DNA of 64,000 nt from SAR116 cluster bacterium AG-426-I14 (GTDB taxonomy: Bacteria; Pseudomonadota; Alphaproteobacteria; Puniceispirillales; Marisalimonadaceae), in contig QCNS01000006.1 in the NCBI GenBank assembly GCA_003210055.1, positions 1 to 64,000 on the forward strand, written 5' to 3'. Of this stretch, positions 1 to 7,516 are shown in pieces. Below the pieces are notes generated by a model. It saw nothing but the letters and a program-made list of their open reading frames with translations, was not told where the DNA came from and searched no databases. How positions within the stretch are numbered: the first letter of the stretch is position 1; every line of letters begins with the position of its first letter. A program made the position numbers and the translations under genes.

Positions 1-212
1 CTAAAAATAGAATAAGACCAATCTTCATGTCTACTCTCACTAGCTTATTTGGGTTAACTCCTTTAGTAGTTTTCCCAGGAGCAGGTTCCGAACTATATAG
101 AGGTATCGGAACAGTAGTTTTTGGTGGTCTTACAATGTCTACTCTTCTTACATTACTTATTATACCACCACTTTTAATGCTTGTTTTAAAATTAAAAAGT
201 TTTAAATCATAA
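1..212 (+). CDS. RND efflux transporter permease, C-terminal end (partial)
   Basis: The reading frame is open from base 3, so the gene enters from the left of the window and only about 69 C-terminal residues are visible. The visible part starts with a basic stretch ending in RPIFMSTLTSLFG, continues into the last transmembrane segments with GAGSELYRGIGTVVFGGL, and ends in a hydrophobic helix and a short basic tail. This arrangement is typical of the C-terminal end of AcrB/HAE1 or heavy-metal RND pumps, inner membrane proton antiporters that work with a periplasmic adaptor and an outer-membrane channel. The internal ATG at 27 is not the true start. The substrate cannot be judged from this fragment. 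Confidence 0.75.
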   Translation, partial: KNRIRPIFMSTLTSLFGLTPLVVFPGAGSELYRGIGTVVFGGLTMSTLLTLLIIPPLLMLVLKLKSFKS

Positions 213-234
213 AAAAAGACTAAAAATCTTTTTT
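212..234. terminator. Candidate bidirectional terminator between the RND gene and mocA
   Basis: An AT-rich inverted repeat AAAAAAGA / TCTTTTTT (212-219 and 227-234) with a seven-base loop lies where the RND gene and the oppositely oriented mocA converge. It would give U-rich ends for transcripts on both strands. The stem is weak because it holds only one G:C pair, so this is a modest call. Confidence 0.35.
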
Positions 235-826
235 AATGTTGCTTTGCTTTTAAAATATCAATCTCTGAGTCAATATCAAAAGTTGTTCCAAAACTTGACT
301 CAATGTATAAAATATCCTTTTCGTCTAAAAAGTTTCTTGCTCCTTCATCATTCTTTAGAGATTTCAATAATTTAAAAAAAGTCTTTGGTAAAATCACAGG
401 GTTTCCATTTTTATTTTTAAATCTGGGGCTTATAATTTTTGTTTTATTATTTTGATAAAAAGCATTAACTAAGTTTTTAAAATCTAACTTAGAAATTAAA
501 GGCATATCACCAGGTAAAATTAGGGCACCATCAAAATCAATTTTATTTTCTTTTATTGCACATGAAATTGAAGTTCCAATTCCAAGAGTATAATTTTTAT
601 TAAAGAAAGATTTAACATTATATTTTTCTATAATTTGTTCAATTTTATTATTTTGATAACCAGTAATTACAATAATTTTATCAGTATTAAAAACTTTTAA
701 AACATTCTCTAGTGTAGTTTCCAAAACTAACTTTTCATTAAAAGTTTCTAATAATTTATTTTTTCTCCCAAATCTTTTACTACTTCCTGCAGCTAAAACA
801 ACTATTAAAAGATGGTGATTAATCAT
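233..826 (-). CDS. mocA: Molybdenum cofactor cytidylyltransferase-like protein (MocA family)
   Basis: A 197-residue nucleotidyltransferase of the MobA/MocA fold. The N-terminal LAAGSSKRFG (residues 11-20) is the nucleotide-binding loop, PGDMP (105-109) carries the metal-binding aspartate, and GNPV (141-144) is the conserved product-side loop. MocA transfers CMP from CTP to molybdopterin, making the cytosine dinucleotide cofactor of xanthine dehydrogenase-type enzymes. The gene overlaps the last xdhC fragment by eight bases, and XdhC proteins mature the same enzymes, which supports MocA rather than MobA or a sugar nucleotidyltransferase. No molybdenum hydroxylase structural gene is in the window; it could lie elsewhere in the genome. 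Substrate choice (CTP or GTP) is inference. Confidence 0.75.
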   Translation of the reverse strand: MINHHLLIVVLAAGSSKRFGRKNKLLETFNEKLVLETTLENVLKVFNTDKIIVITGYQNNKIEQIIEKYNVKSFFNKNYTLGIGTSISCAIKENKIDFDGALILPGDMPLISKLDFKNLVNAFYQNNKTKIISPRFKNKNGNPVILPKTFFKLLKSLKNDEGARNFLDEKDILYIESSFGTTFDIDSEIDILKAKQH

Positions 827-1106
827 AGTTTTTTTTTCTTCTGAATCTTATTAATTCAGCTAAAATGGAAATAGAAATTTCTTGAGGGGTTTTTGAAGAT
901 ATATCTAACCCAACAGGTCCATGAATTTTAGAAATTAATTCATCCTTAAACCCTTGTTTTCTAAGTCTTTCAATTCTTTTTTGATGTGTTTTTGAACTGC
1001 CAAGTGAACCAATATATCCGAATTTTGATTTTAGAGCTACTTCTAGTGCAGGATCATCTATTTTAGGATCATGTGTTAATGTAACTAAATGACATGTTTT
1101 ATTCAA
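819..1106 (-). pseudogene. xdhC: XdhC, C-terminal fragment (frameshifted gene, piece 3 of 3)
   Basis: This frame carries the end of the XdhC Rossmann domain: HLVTLTHDPKIDDPAL, then FGYIGSLGSSKTHQKRIERL and GPVGLDISSKTPQEIS, all typical of XdhC/CoxI proteins. It joins the middle piece across a nine-base T run (1166-1174 on the plus strand). Reading upstream in this frame gives RFPGCNIINDWPDNALKEF, exactly the linker expected between the two halves. One added base in the run (or two removed) therefore restores the frame. The protein normally helps insert or sulfurate the molybdenum cofactor in xanthine dehydrogenase. The ATG at 1106 is unlikely to be a natural start. Confidence 0.7.
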
Positions 1107-1471
1107 TTGAAACTCCTTAAGAGCATTATCTGGCCAATCATTAATGATATTGCATCCAGGAAATCTTTTTTTTTACTCGCAAAATAATCTCTTGGATCAA
1201 TTAAGATAGTTTCATATCCACAATTCTTAGCAATTTCAACTAGTGATTGAGCTATATGAACTGCTCCTATTATAAATAACCTATGTTTCGGTATGATGGA
1301 GTGAAAAAAAATATTTTTTTCTCTATCAAAGTAACTATTTTCAGAAAAGTTTGACTTGTTTTCATGAATAATTGTTCTTGTACCATCATTACAGTTTGTC
1401 ATTAATGTTATTTGCTTTCTTTCCTTAATATTTTTTGCAATTTTAAGAATAATGGTATCTTTTTTTTTCAA
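1103..1471 (-). pseudogene. xdhC: XdhC, middle fragment (frameshifted gene, piece 2 of 3)
   Basis: This frame encodes the linker and the start of the nucleotide-binding XdhC_C domain: HRLFIIGAVHIAQSLVEIA followed by a beta strand ending ILIDPRDYF. It starts at a nine-base T run (1460-1468 plus strand) where the N-terminal piece ends and stops about 20 residues beyond a second nine-base run (1166-1174). The GxGxxA-type loop reads GAVHIA here. After the second run the translation turns into unrelated sequence and terminates. The three pieces total the usual XdhC length of roughly 310-320 residues. Confidence 0.7.
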
Positions 1472-1784
1472 GCGGTTGAATTAAAATCTTTAATTCACCG
1501 CCGCAAGCTAATCCAACCTCCCAAGCCATATTATTTGAAATTCCATAATCTTTAACTCTTAATTTTCTATCTTGAATTGAATCTATTGCTTCTGAAATAA
1601 CAGCATTTTCTACACATCCTCCTGAAACAGACCCAATTATATCTCCTTTATCATTTATTGCCATCTGTCCACCTACTGGTCTAGGGGAACTTCCCCAAGT
1701 AGAAATAACAGTAGCCAAAGCCAAACTTTGATTATTTTTAAGCCACTCAGCTGTTGGTGTAATAATATCATCTAAATCGTTCAT
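1443..1784 (-). pseudogene. xdhC: XdhC, N-terminal CoxI-type fragment (frameshifted gene, piece 1 of 3)
   Basis: The 113-residue piece holds the N-terminal XdhC/CoxI domain: WLKNNQSLALATVISTWGSSPRP at residues 14-36 in two conserved blocks, then GSVSGGCVENAVI (50-62), including the conserved cysteine of the SGGCVE motif, and LACGGELKILIQPLE. After the nine-base A run on the coding strand (plus 1460-1468) the frame changes and ends at once in RYHYS. Removing one base from the run joins it cleanly to the middle piece (EKKDTIILKIAKNIKE). The gene is divergent from bioY across a 110-base gap. Whether the breaks are real or assembly errors is discussed in the findings. Confidence 0.75.
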
Positions 1785-1831
1785 ATTTTATAGCCGAAAA
1801 TTAAATTACTTTAATATTATAAATTAATCAT

Positions 1832-1865
1832 ATATGTTAAAATAAAAAAGTTATGATTAACATAT
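1832..1865. promoter_or_regulatory. Inverted repeat upstream of bioY, possible biotin-responsive operator
   Basis: A perfect nine-base inverted repeat, ATATGTTAA (1832-1840) and TTAACATAT (1857-1865), with a 16-base spacer ends 29 bases before the bioY start, inside the only intergenic space of the divergent xdhC/bioY pair. Its GTTAA...TTAAC core resembles BirA operators of bacterial biotin genes, but the distance between the halves is shorter than in classical sites. I do not see the BioR motif common in alphaproteobacteria. The regulatory role is inference. Confidence 0.35.
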
Positions 1866-1894
1866 TTACATGATTTTTAGGAGCTGAAAAGAAA

Positions 1895-2476
1895 ATGATA
1901 ATTTTAAAACCAAATACTTCAAGTTGGGTAGAAATAATAATTAACAAACTTAATAAAAATAAGGTTTTTAACCTAACAAATTTAAGCACAGTTTTATTTG
2001 GTAGTATTTTGTTAATTATTTCATCAAAAATAAAAATTGATCTTTATCCTGTTCCTATGACCTTACAACCATTAGCAGTTTTGATGATTGCAATGTTATA
2101 TGGTAGAAACCTTGCGACGGCAACAATTGGTGTTTACATTTTACAAGGTTTAATTGGATTGCCTGTTTTCGCCTATGGTGGCGGATTTATGTATCTATTT
2201 GGTCCAACAGGAGGATTTATTATAGGTTTTTTAATTTCTGGGATCGTTTTAGGAGAATTAGCGGATCGAGGGTGGGGAAAAAGATTTATTACTTCAATTG
2301 TTTGTATGCTTTTAGGTTTATTAATTATTTACTTTTTTGGCATCTTACAACTCACTTTTATTAAGGGATTTGAATATGCTATTTTAAAAGGATTTTATCC
2401 TTTTTTGTTAGGAGACCTTTATAAATTATTAATTGCAGGTATATTAGTACCTTATATATGGAAACTTGCAAAATAG
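1895..2476 (+). CDS. bioY: Biotin transporter BioY (ECF S component)
   Basis: A 193-residue integral membrane protein with the BioY pattern: a long first helix, then PVPMTLQ (residues 52-58), GLPVFAYGGG (88-97) and GPTGGFIIGF (103-112), and further hydrophobic helices. BioY binds biotin and brings it across the inner membrane, alone or with the EcfA/EcfT energising module, which is not encoded nearby. A ribosome site AGGAG lies 12 bases upstream of the ATG. The C-terminal end is close to family length. The presence of an importer suggests that the cell scavenges biotin, in line with vitamin dependence in streamlined marine bacteria. The start is supported by the ribosome site and the divergent promoter gap. 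Confidence 0.9.
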   Translation: MIILKPNTSSWVEIIINKLNKNKVFNLTNLSTVLFGSILLIISSKIKIDLYPVPMTLQPLAVLMIAMLYGRNLATATIGVYILQGLIGLPVFAYGGGFMYLFGPTGGFIIGFLISGIVLGELADRGWGKRFITSIVCMLLGLLIIYFFGILQLTFIKGFEYAILKGFYPFLLGDLYKLLIAGILVPYIWKLAK

Positions 2477-2488
2477 AATAAATCTTCT

Positions 2489-2893
2489 ATGTACCCATCA
2501 AATATTCTCTCCAAAGAAGCATTTGAAATACTTCAGTCAGAACAAAAAAGCTATTTAATTGATGTTAGGACTGAATACGAATGGGAAAATATTGGCGTTC
2601 CAGATTTAGAAAAATTAGAAAAATCAGTATTATTTATATCTTGGCCCAAAATTATTGATTTTGTATTTATAAATAATTTAAACAAAATTCTTAAATCAAA
2701 CTTTAAATTTGATGATAAACTATTATTCTTATGTAGGTCTGGTTCAAGATCAAGAGTAGCTTGCGAAATTGCAATTAATAATAATTTTAAATATTGCTAT
2801 AATATTATTGATGGTTTTGAGGGGAGTTTTGGTGAAAATGGAAACGTGGGATGGAAATTACAAAATTTACCATGGGCTTTCAGAAAAAGTTAA
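2489..2893 (+). CDS. Rhodanese-like domain protein
   Basis: A single rhodanese domain of 134 residues. It begins with the substrate-side motif YLIDVRTEYEW (residues 22-32) and carries the active-site loop CRSGSRSR with the persulfide-forming cysteine at about residue 82. The C-terminal end, with GFEG and NVGWKLQNLPW, is found in a widespread group of single-domain rhodaneses that often close with a tryptophan-rich stretch. It follows bioY by only 12 bases on the same strand, so the two are probably cotranscribed. Its sulfur acceptor is not known; links to biotin or iron-sulfur chemistry would be speculation. No signal peptide is visible, so it is probably cytoplasmic. Confidence 0.85.
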   Translation: MYPSNILSKEAFEILQSEQKSYLIDVRTEYEWENIGVPDLEKLEKSVLFISWPKIIDFVFINNLNKILKSNFKFDDKLLFLCRSGSRSRVACEIAINNNFKYCYNIIDGFEGSFGENGNVGWKLQNLPWAFRKS

Positions 2894-3168
2894 GCATCAT
2901 TAATAAAATTATTTGAACTTTTACTAATTGTTAAGTTTTCAGACATACCTTCAATAGCATCTTCGAAAGCCAGGACTTCAATATCAAAATTATTTTCAAT
3001 GTTCTCAATAAAATAGTCTTCGGGATTTATATAAGTTGGATGCTCTATTTTTAGAGCTATAATAGCAGCTATAGTGGATGTTTCAGTTTTTGATTGTTGT
3101 TTATCAAAATAATTTTTAAAATAAACGACATTAGATTTTTCTTTAATATTGTCTATCTTTGCTTTCAT
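2890..3168 (-). CDS. Small hypothetical protein, acidic
   Basis: I do not recognise this 92-residue protein. It has no signal peptide or membrane helix and is acidic toward the C terminus (EDAIEGMSEN). It contains a hydrophobic patch TIAAIIALKIEHPTY followed by INPEDYFIENIENNF. It overlaps the end of the rhodanese gene by four bases on the opposite strand and lies about 100 bases downstream of the repeat protein gene on the same strand, so the two could share a transcript. Codon use looks like its neighbours. It is probably a real lineage-specific gene. Confidence 0.5.
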   Translation of the reverse strand: MKAKIDNIKEKSNVVYFKNYFDKQQSKTETSTIAAIIALKIEHPTYINPEDYFIENIENNFDIEVLAFEDAIEGMSENLTISKSSNNFINDA

Positions 3169-3268
3169 ATAGAGATGTCTCCAATTAAATATAGTTAAAA
3201 TATAGTATCATTATCTAATTATTTCAATCGCATTAAAACAAAATTAATAATAAAAGCACTAAAGTTAA

Positions 3269-4426
3269 TTATTGACCAACTCTTCTTATAATAATTCTAC
3301 CAGATGGTTTGTTGTTAACATTTTCAATTGTTCTTGTAGCTTGACTAAAAAGATTTGTTTCTATACCAAAGTTATCAACTACAGCAACTCTAGCTCTAAT
3401 TTGTGAACCAACTAAAGCTTGATCCAATTTAAGAACAGGGCCACTAAGACTGTTTAGAGCAATCCAATTTCTACCATCCCTAGATTTTTCCCAACTAATA
3501 TTAATTGATGCTATGCCATCCTCGTCTGATAATGAATTTGATATAGCTCTAAGTGTTACACCCTCTTTAGGTTCTCCTATTATAGTAACTTCTCCTTGAA
3601 CAGGATCATCTAAATTATCAATTGTTTCAGAAGGACTTGTATACAAAACCTCTCTAGTTCCGTGAGAGTCTACGTAAGAAACTACAGCTCTAAATGAATA
3701 ATTAACTTGATCTTGAGTCAATCTTAAAACTTCTGACTTTATAGATGGATAAGCTTCCCAATCTGATTTTGAAGAAGATCTTTGCCATGAGATTTCAAAT
3801 CCACCAATACCATCTTCGTCAGAAACACTTGATGTATCAACAACTAGAGCACTATCTTCAACTGAAGCACCTATGAGTCTTGCTGCACCAGTAGGTTTAT
3901 CGTTAACATTTTTTACTGGCGTTGAAGGTGGACTAATAAGAGTTTCTAAATTACCCTGACCATCAACATAAGAAATTACAACTCGAAGTTTTTTACCAAC
4001 ATGAATTTCTCTAGGAGTAAATGATTGACTTGTTTCTCGACTAATATTTGTCCAATTATTTCCATCTTCTGATATTTGCCACTGAACTCCAACTGAACCC
4101 ATCCCATCGGAGTCTACAACTGAAGATAGATCAATAATTAGGGGTTCATCCTCAACTGCCGCAAATCCAGCTGTCTCAACACCACTATCACTATTCTTAC
4201 TATTTGAATTTGATTGATTGGTTTTACTTTTCTTAATTTCTTTTTTATTCGTTTTATATACTTTACTGTGATTATGTTGTTTGATATTTGAATCACTTTT
4301 TTCAATCTTTTTATCTTTCACATTTGGATCACCACCAGCATTTGCTAGATTAACGTTAGTGCTAGCAACTAACATTGAAACTACTGCTGTCGTTAAACTC
4401 CAGATGTTGTCCGGAAAAAAACGCAT
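3269..4426 (-). CDS. Secreted protein with three ~98-residue Ig-like repeats
   Basis: A 385-residue protein. The N terminus looks like a signal peptide (hydrophobic residues about 8-24, then LANA before GG at about 30). A Lys/Ser/Asn-rich linker follows (31-80), then three tandem repeats at about 80-173, 174-271 and 272-370. Each repeat has the pattern E-x3-L-x4-S-x3-D-x-DG-[IM]-x8-W, a region ending in L-x4-V-x5-R, and V-[SV]-Y-V-D-x2-G. Such repeats occur in bacterial surface and RTX-type adhesins. The protein stops 15 residues into what looks like a fourth repeat (NNKPSGRIII). There is no anchor or type I secretion signal. Function is unknown; an extracellular or periplasmic binding role is inference. 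Confidence 0.7.
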   Translation of the reverse strand: MRFFPDNIWSLTTAVVSMLVASTNVNLANAGGDPNVKDKKIEKSDSNIKQHNHSKVYKTNKKEIKKSKTNQSNSNSKNSDSGVETAGFAAVEDEPLIIDLSSVVDSDGMGSVGVQWQISEDGNNWTNISRETSQSFTPREIHVGKKLRVVISYVDGQGNLETLISPPSTPVKNVNDKPTGAARLIGASVEDSALVVDTSSVSDEDGIGGFEISWQRSSSKSDWEAYPSIKSEVLRLTQDQVNYSFRAVVSYVDSHGTREVLYTSPSETIDNLDDPVQGEVTIIGEPKEGVTLRAISNSLSDEDGIASINISWEKSRDGRNWIALNSLSGPVLKLDQALVGSQIRARVAVVDNFGIETNLFSQATRTIENVNNKPSGRIIIRRVGQ

Positions 4427-4546
4427 TTAAACCTCCACAATCTCAAAATGTATAGTATTTATTATTAACACAATATGTGAAAAAATATACTATAATTAAA
4501 CAAAAGTAAATTTTAACTAAAATAAAATATTTTAGGATATAATCAA

Positions 4547-4831
4547 CTAATTATTTTTATTCTCTAAATTTTCTATCAAATGCATCAATATTTCTTGTTG
4601 ATTATTAATATTTGCCTTTAATTGCCTAAGCTTAATAATTATTTCACTATTTGAGAGAAAGTTGGAAGAATTTTCAGAATTATCAATAATTTCAGTCAAA
4701 ACTAGCTTATTATTTTCTTCTTCTTCATATTGTTCAGAGAGATTTAATGATTTGGCATCAACCTTAATTTCATTTAGTTCGTTTTGGATTTGATTAATTT
4801 GATTATTTTTAATATTCATTATAAATAGCAT
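4547..4831 (-). CDS. Small hypothetical protein, coiled-coil-like
   Basis: A 94-residue, Asn/Glu/Leu/Ile-rich polypeptide with no signal peptide. Heptad-like spacing of hydrophobic residues in NQIQNELNEIKV near the N terminus and in IIIKLRQLKANI toward the C terminus suggests a helical, possibly coiled-coil protein. A second in-frame ATG at 4816-4818 would give MNIKNN and is an alternative start; neither has a clear ribosome site. It lies 120 bases upstream of the repeat protein on the same strand and is divergent from psd. I do not recognise a family, and low complexity makes a false ORF possible. Confidence 0.4.
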   Translation of the reverse strand: MLFIMNIKNNQINQIQNELNEIKVDAKSLNLSEQYEEEENNKLVLTEIIDNSENSSNFLSNSEIIIKLRQLKANINNQQEILMHLIENLENKNN

Positions 4832-4890
4832 AAATTATGAAAATATATTATTATATATTCATATTTATAACTATTTCATGGATTTTTTAA

Positions 4891-5601
4891 ATGTCAATTA
4901 TTGATTCGATTAAGTCAAGTTTATTTGTTTCTATTCACCCAGCTGGTACTCCATTTGTAGTAATTTTTTCTTTTGTTACAGTTCTAATTGGATGGATTTG
5001 GCCACCATTGTTTTTTCTTGGGGTTGTACTAACAATTTGGTGTATTTATTTTTTCAGGAACCCAAATCGTTTTCCTCCTGATGATAAAAATAATAGATTA
5101 ATCATTGCGCCCGCAGATGGTAAAATTGTTGAAATAAGTGAATTAGTACCAGATGAAGAGGTTGGGCTAACAAAAACAAAATTTATTAAGGTTGGAATAT
5201 TCATGAATGTTTTTGATGTTCACGTAAATAGGTCTCCAATGAAAGGTAAAATTCTTAGTAAAAATTATATACCGGGTATTTTTTTGAATGCCAGTTTAGA
5301 TAAAGCTTCAAAAGAAAATGAGAGGATGTCTCTGACAATGGATATAGGTAACAATAAAAAGATAGGCTTTGTTCAAATTGCAGGTCTAATTGCTAGAAGA
5401 ATTATTACTAATGTTGACGTTGGCAAAGAGTTAAAGGCCGGTGAAATTTTTGGATTAATAAGGTTTGGAAGTAGAGTAGATGTTTATTTCCCAATAGAGT
5501 CAAAGGTTAAAATTTTAGTTGGCCAGACATCTATAGCTGGAGAAACTGTTCTTGCAGAGTTAGAAGAAAAAAAAAAATTAAAAAAAACGACTAAAAAATG
5601 A
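4891..5601 (+). CDS. psd: Phosphatidylserine decarboxylase proenzyme
   Basis: This is the short alphaproteobacterial form (236 residues). It makes phosphatidylethanolamine from phosphatidylserine at the inner membrane. Two hydrophobic segments (about 20-55) anchor the protein. The conserved FMNVFDVHVNRSP (104-116) precedes the pyruvoyl-forming site FGSR, where self-cleavage between Gly193 and Ser194 creates the alpha chain. The classical LGST of the E. coli enzyme is replaced by FGSR as expected for this subtype. An 11-base A run near the C terminus (coding EEKKKL) leaves the frame intact. The stop overlaps the start of pssA by four bases, so the two are translationally coupled. Confidence 0.95.
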   Translation: MSIIDSIKSSLFVSIHPAGTPFVVIFSFVTVLIGWIWPPLFFLGVVLTIWCIYFFRNPNRFPPDDKNNRLIIAPADGKIVEISELVPDEEVGLTKTKFIKVGIFMNVFDVHVNRSPMKGKILSKNYIPGIFLNASLDKASKENERMSLTMDIGNNKKIGFVQIAGLIARRIITNVDVGKELKAGEIFGLIRFGSRVDVYFPIESKVKILVGQTSIAGETVLAELEEKKKLKKTTKK

Positions 5602-6392
5602 AAATTAAGGGATTAAAACTTGCAAAAAAAGCTTTTGCAGTTAGACCAAGAAGATATTCTATAAAATGGCTATTACCAAACTTTTTGACTATTTGTGCCC
5701 TAATTTTTGGGATGCAAGCAATTTATCAAGCTTTTTTTCAGAATTGGAATTTGGTCATAACTATGTTGATAATTGCTGCACTTTTTGACCTTTTGGATGG
5801 TAGGGTAGCGAGGCTACTAAAATCTACAAGTGACTTCGGTATGCATTTGGACTCATTATCAGACTTTGTTGTTTTTGGTACAGTTCCAGCAGTAACTATT
5901 TATCTTTGGATGGATAAACCAGAAAACTCTTTTTTTTGGATTTGCATTGTTTTATATGTAATTTGTGCTTCTCTAAGATTAGCTAGATATAATTCTGAAT
6001 TATCTGACCGTCCCTCTTATGCAAAAAACTACTTTACTGGAATTCCTACACCTGCAGCCGCTTTTTTAGTTTTATTACCAATTGCTGCAATACCATTATT
6101 TGAGTTAATTTTTTTAAAATCCGAATTATATATCGGTATTTGGTTGATTTTGATTTCTATAGGTATGGTTAGCAATTTACCTACATTTTCTGGTAAGGTC
6201 ATGCAAATACCAAGAACTTTAGTTATTCCTTTTCTTGTAATATTGGGTTTGTTAAGTAACTCAATAATAAGTAATCCAATAAAAGGTTTTACAATATTAG
6301 TAATAATTTATTTGTTAAGTTTACCAGTTTCACCAATCTTTTATTATAGATTAAGAAAAAAAGCCATGGAATTACAAGCTAAAAAGAACTAA
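5598..6392 (+). CDS. pssA: CDP-diacylglycerol--serine O-phosphatidyltransferase
   Basis: A 264-residue membrane enzyme of the CDP-alcohol phosphatidyltransferase family. The signature DG-x2-AR-x8-G-x3-D-x3-D is complete: D67 G68, A71 R72, G81, D85, D89. About six further hydrophobic helices follow. It makes phosphatidylserine, the substrate of the psd product encoded just upstream. The pair, with an ATGA overlap, is the usual route to phosphatidylethanolamine in alphaproteobacteria. The C terminus ends convergently, overlapping the stop of the S58 peptidase gene by four bases. The start is set by the overlap with psd. Confidence 0.95.
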   Translation: MKIKGLKLAKKAFAVRPRRYSIKWLLPNFLTICALIFGMQAIYQAFFQNWNLVITMLIIAALFDLLDGRVARLLKSTSDFGMHLDSLSDFVVFGTVPAVTIYLWMDKPENSFFWICIVLYVICASLRLARYNSELSDRPSYAKNYFTGIPTPAAAFLVLLPIAAIPLFELIFLKSELYIGIWLILISIGMVSNLPTFSGKVMQIPRTLVIPFLVILGLLSNSIISNPIKGFTILVIIYLLSLPVSPIFYYRLRKKAMELQAKKN

Positions 6393-7477
6393 ATTTTAAA
6401 AGTATTTTTCCAATTAGATTTTTCTAATGTTTCATTAGAAGCTTCATAAACCGCTCTGTTACATGATCTAGCAACACAATCACTGCATCTTGAACCTAAA
6501 ATTAATAAGTCATCTTTTGAAAAAACAATTTTTGAATTATCATTTGAAATATTTTTATCAATTGTAATAGCAAAAATCGTATCACCGTCCATTGGTGTAT
6601 GTGAGGGATGAATAGATCTTGCAATACCGTCATGAGACATTATTGCTAGTCTTTTTAGTTGATTTCTGTTCAATGGAGCATCCGTAGCTACAACTCCTAT
6701 TACAGTATTAGATATATTTTCAGACTTATCTTTTATATTTTTCTCCATAGTAATTTGTGATTTATTAAAATCGGTGTTAATTCTCTTAGCTCTTAAAGTA
6801 CCATCAAATTGTTTATTTGAAGTTCCCATTCCACCAAACTCATTGTTTACTTCTAAATGCCCAGATAAAAAGTGAGGTCCATCATTAATAAGCGGATTAC
6901 CAACTGCATTATTTATTACTAATGCGCCAACTGTGTATATCTCACCGTTGGAATATTTTTGTCTCCAAGATGCTGATCCTTGTCCACCCATTAACGTACC
7001 TGTTGTAGCACCATATCCAGCTCCAACTGAACCTAATTGAAATGATGTTCCAAGATTTTTATATGCTTTTCCTCCAAGAACACTCCAAATTGAGTGTGTT
7101 TCTCTCCAATAATTATGATTATGTTTTAAGTCAAAAATTACGGCTGAGGGTACAAGAGGTATAATATTTTTTCCAACTAAATAACCTTTTTTATGTTGTC
7201 TCAATAATTTTTGAACGGATGAGCTGGCATCTAAACCAAATGCAGATCCACCAGATAGAACTATTGCATCGGCCCTACCAACTGAGTTTTCTAAACTTAA
7301 CATATCAGTTTCTCTAGTTCCTGGTCCACCACCTCTAACATCTACAGAAGCCATGAAAGGTTGATTTGAACTAACTACAGTTACACCAGTAAACAATTCT
7401 TTATCTTCTGCAGTTCCTACAAGAATCCCATCAACATCAGTTATTAAGTTTTTCAGATTTGAGTTAAAATCAGGCAT
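6389..7477 (-). CDS. P1 family (S58) self-processing aminopeptidase-like protein
   Basis: A 362-residue member of the DmpA/BapA peptidase family. Recognisable parts are ITDVDGILVGTA at the N terminus, VDVRGGGPGTRETDML (about 46-61), LSGGSAFGLDASSSVQ (74-89), GSVGAGYGATTGT (149-161) and the C-terminal block TVIGVVATDAPL. Family members cleave themselves ahead of a nucleophilic Ser or Thr; N257-T258 just before VIGVV is the expected site. They trim N-terminal residues or beta-amino acid peptides. No signal peptide is evident. It sits 39 bases downstream of moaA on the same strand. The physiological substrate is unknown. Confidence 0.85.
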   Translation of the reverse strand: MPDFNSNLKNLITDVDGILVGTAEDKELFTGVTVVSSNQPFMASVDVRGGGPGTRETDMLSLENSVGRADAIVLSGGSAFGLDASSSVQKLLRQHKKGYLVGKNIIPLVPSAVIFDLKHNHNYWRETHSIWSVLGGKAYKNLGTSFQLGSVGAGYGATTGTLMGGQGSASWRQKYSNGEIYTVGALVINNAVGNPLINDGPHFLSGHLEVNNEFGGMGTSNKQFDGTLRAKRINTDFNKSQITMEKNIKDKSENISNTVIGVVATDAPLNRNQLKRLAIMSHDGIARSIHPSHTPMDGDTIFAITIDKNISNDNSKIVFSKDDLLILGSRCSDCVARSCNRAVYEASNETLEKSNWKNTFKI

Positions 7478-7516
7478 GACGGAAAAAAAATTAATTACAA
7501 AAAATGAATTGTTATT

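Noticed and set aside
4451-4494. Eight-base inverted repeat upstream of the repeat protein as an operator
   Set aside because: Only A/T-rich arms 28 bases apart; chance occurrence is likely, so kept only as a remark.
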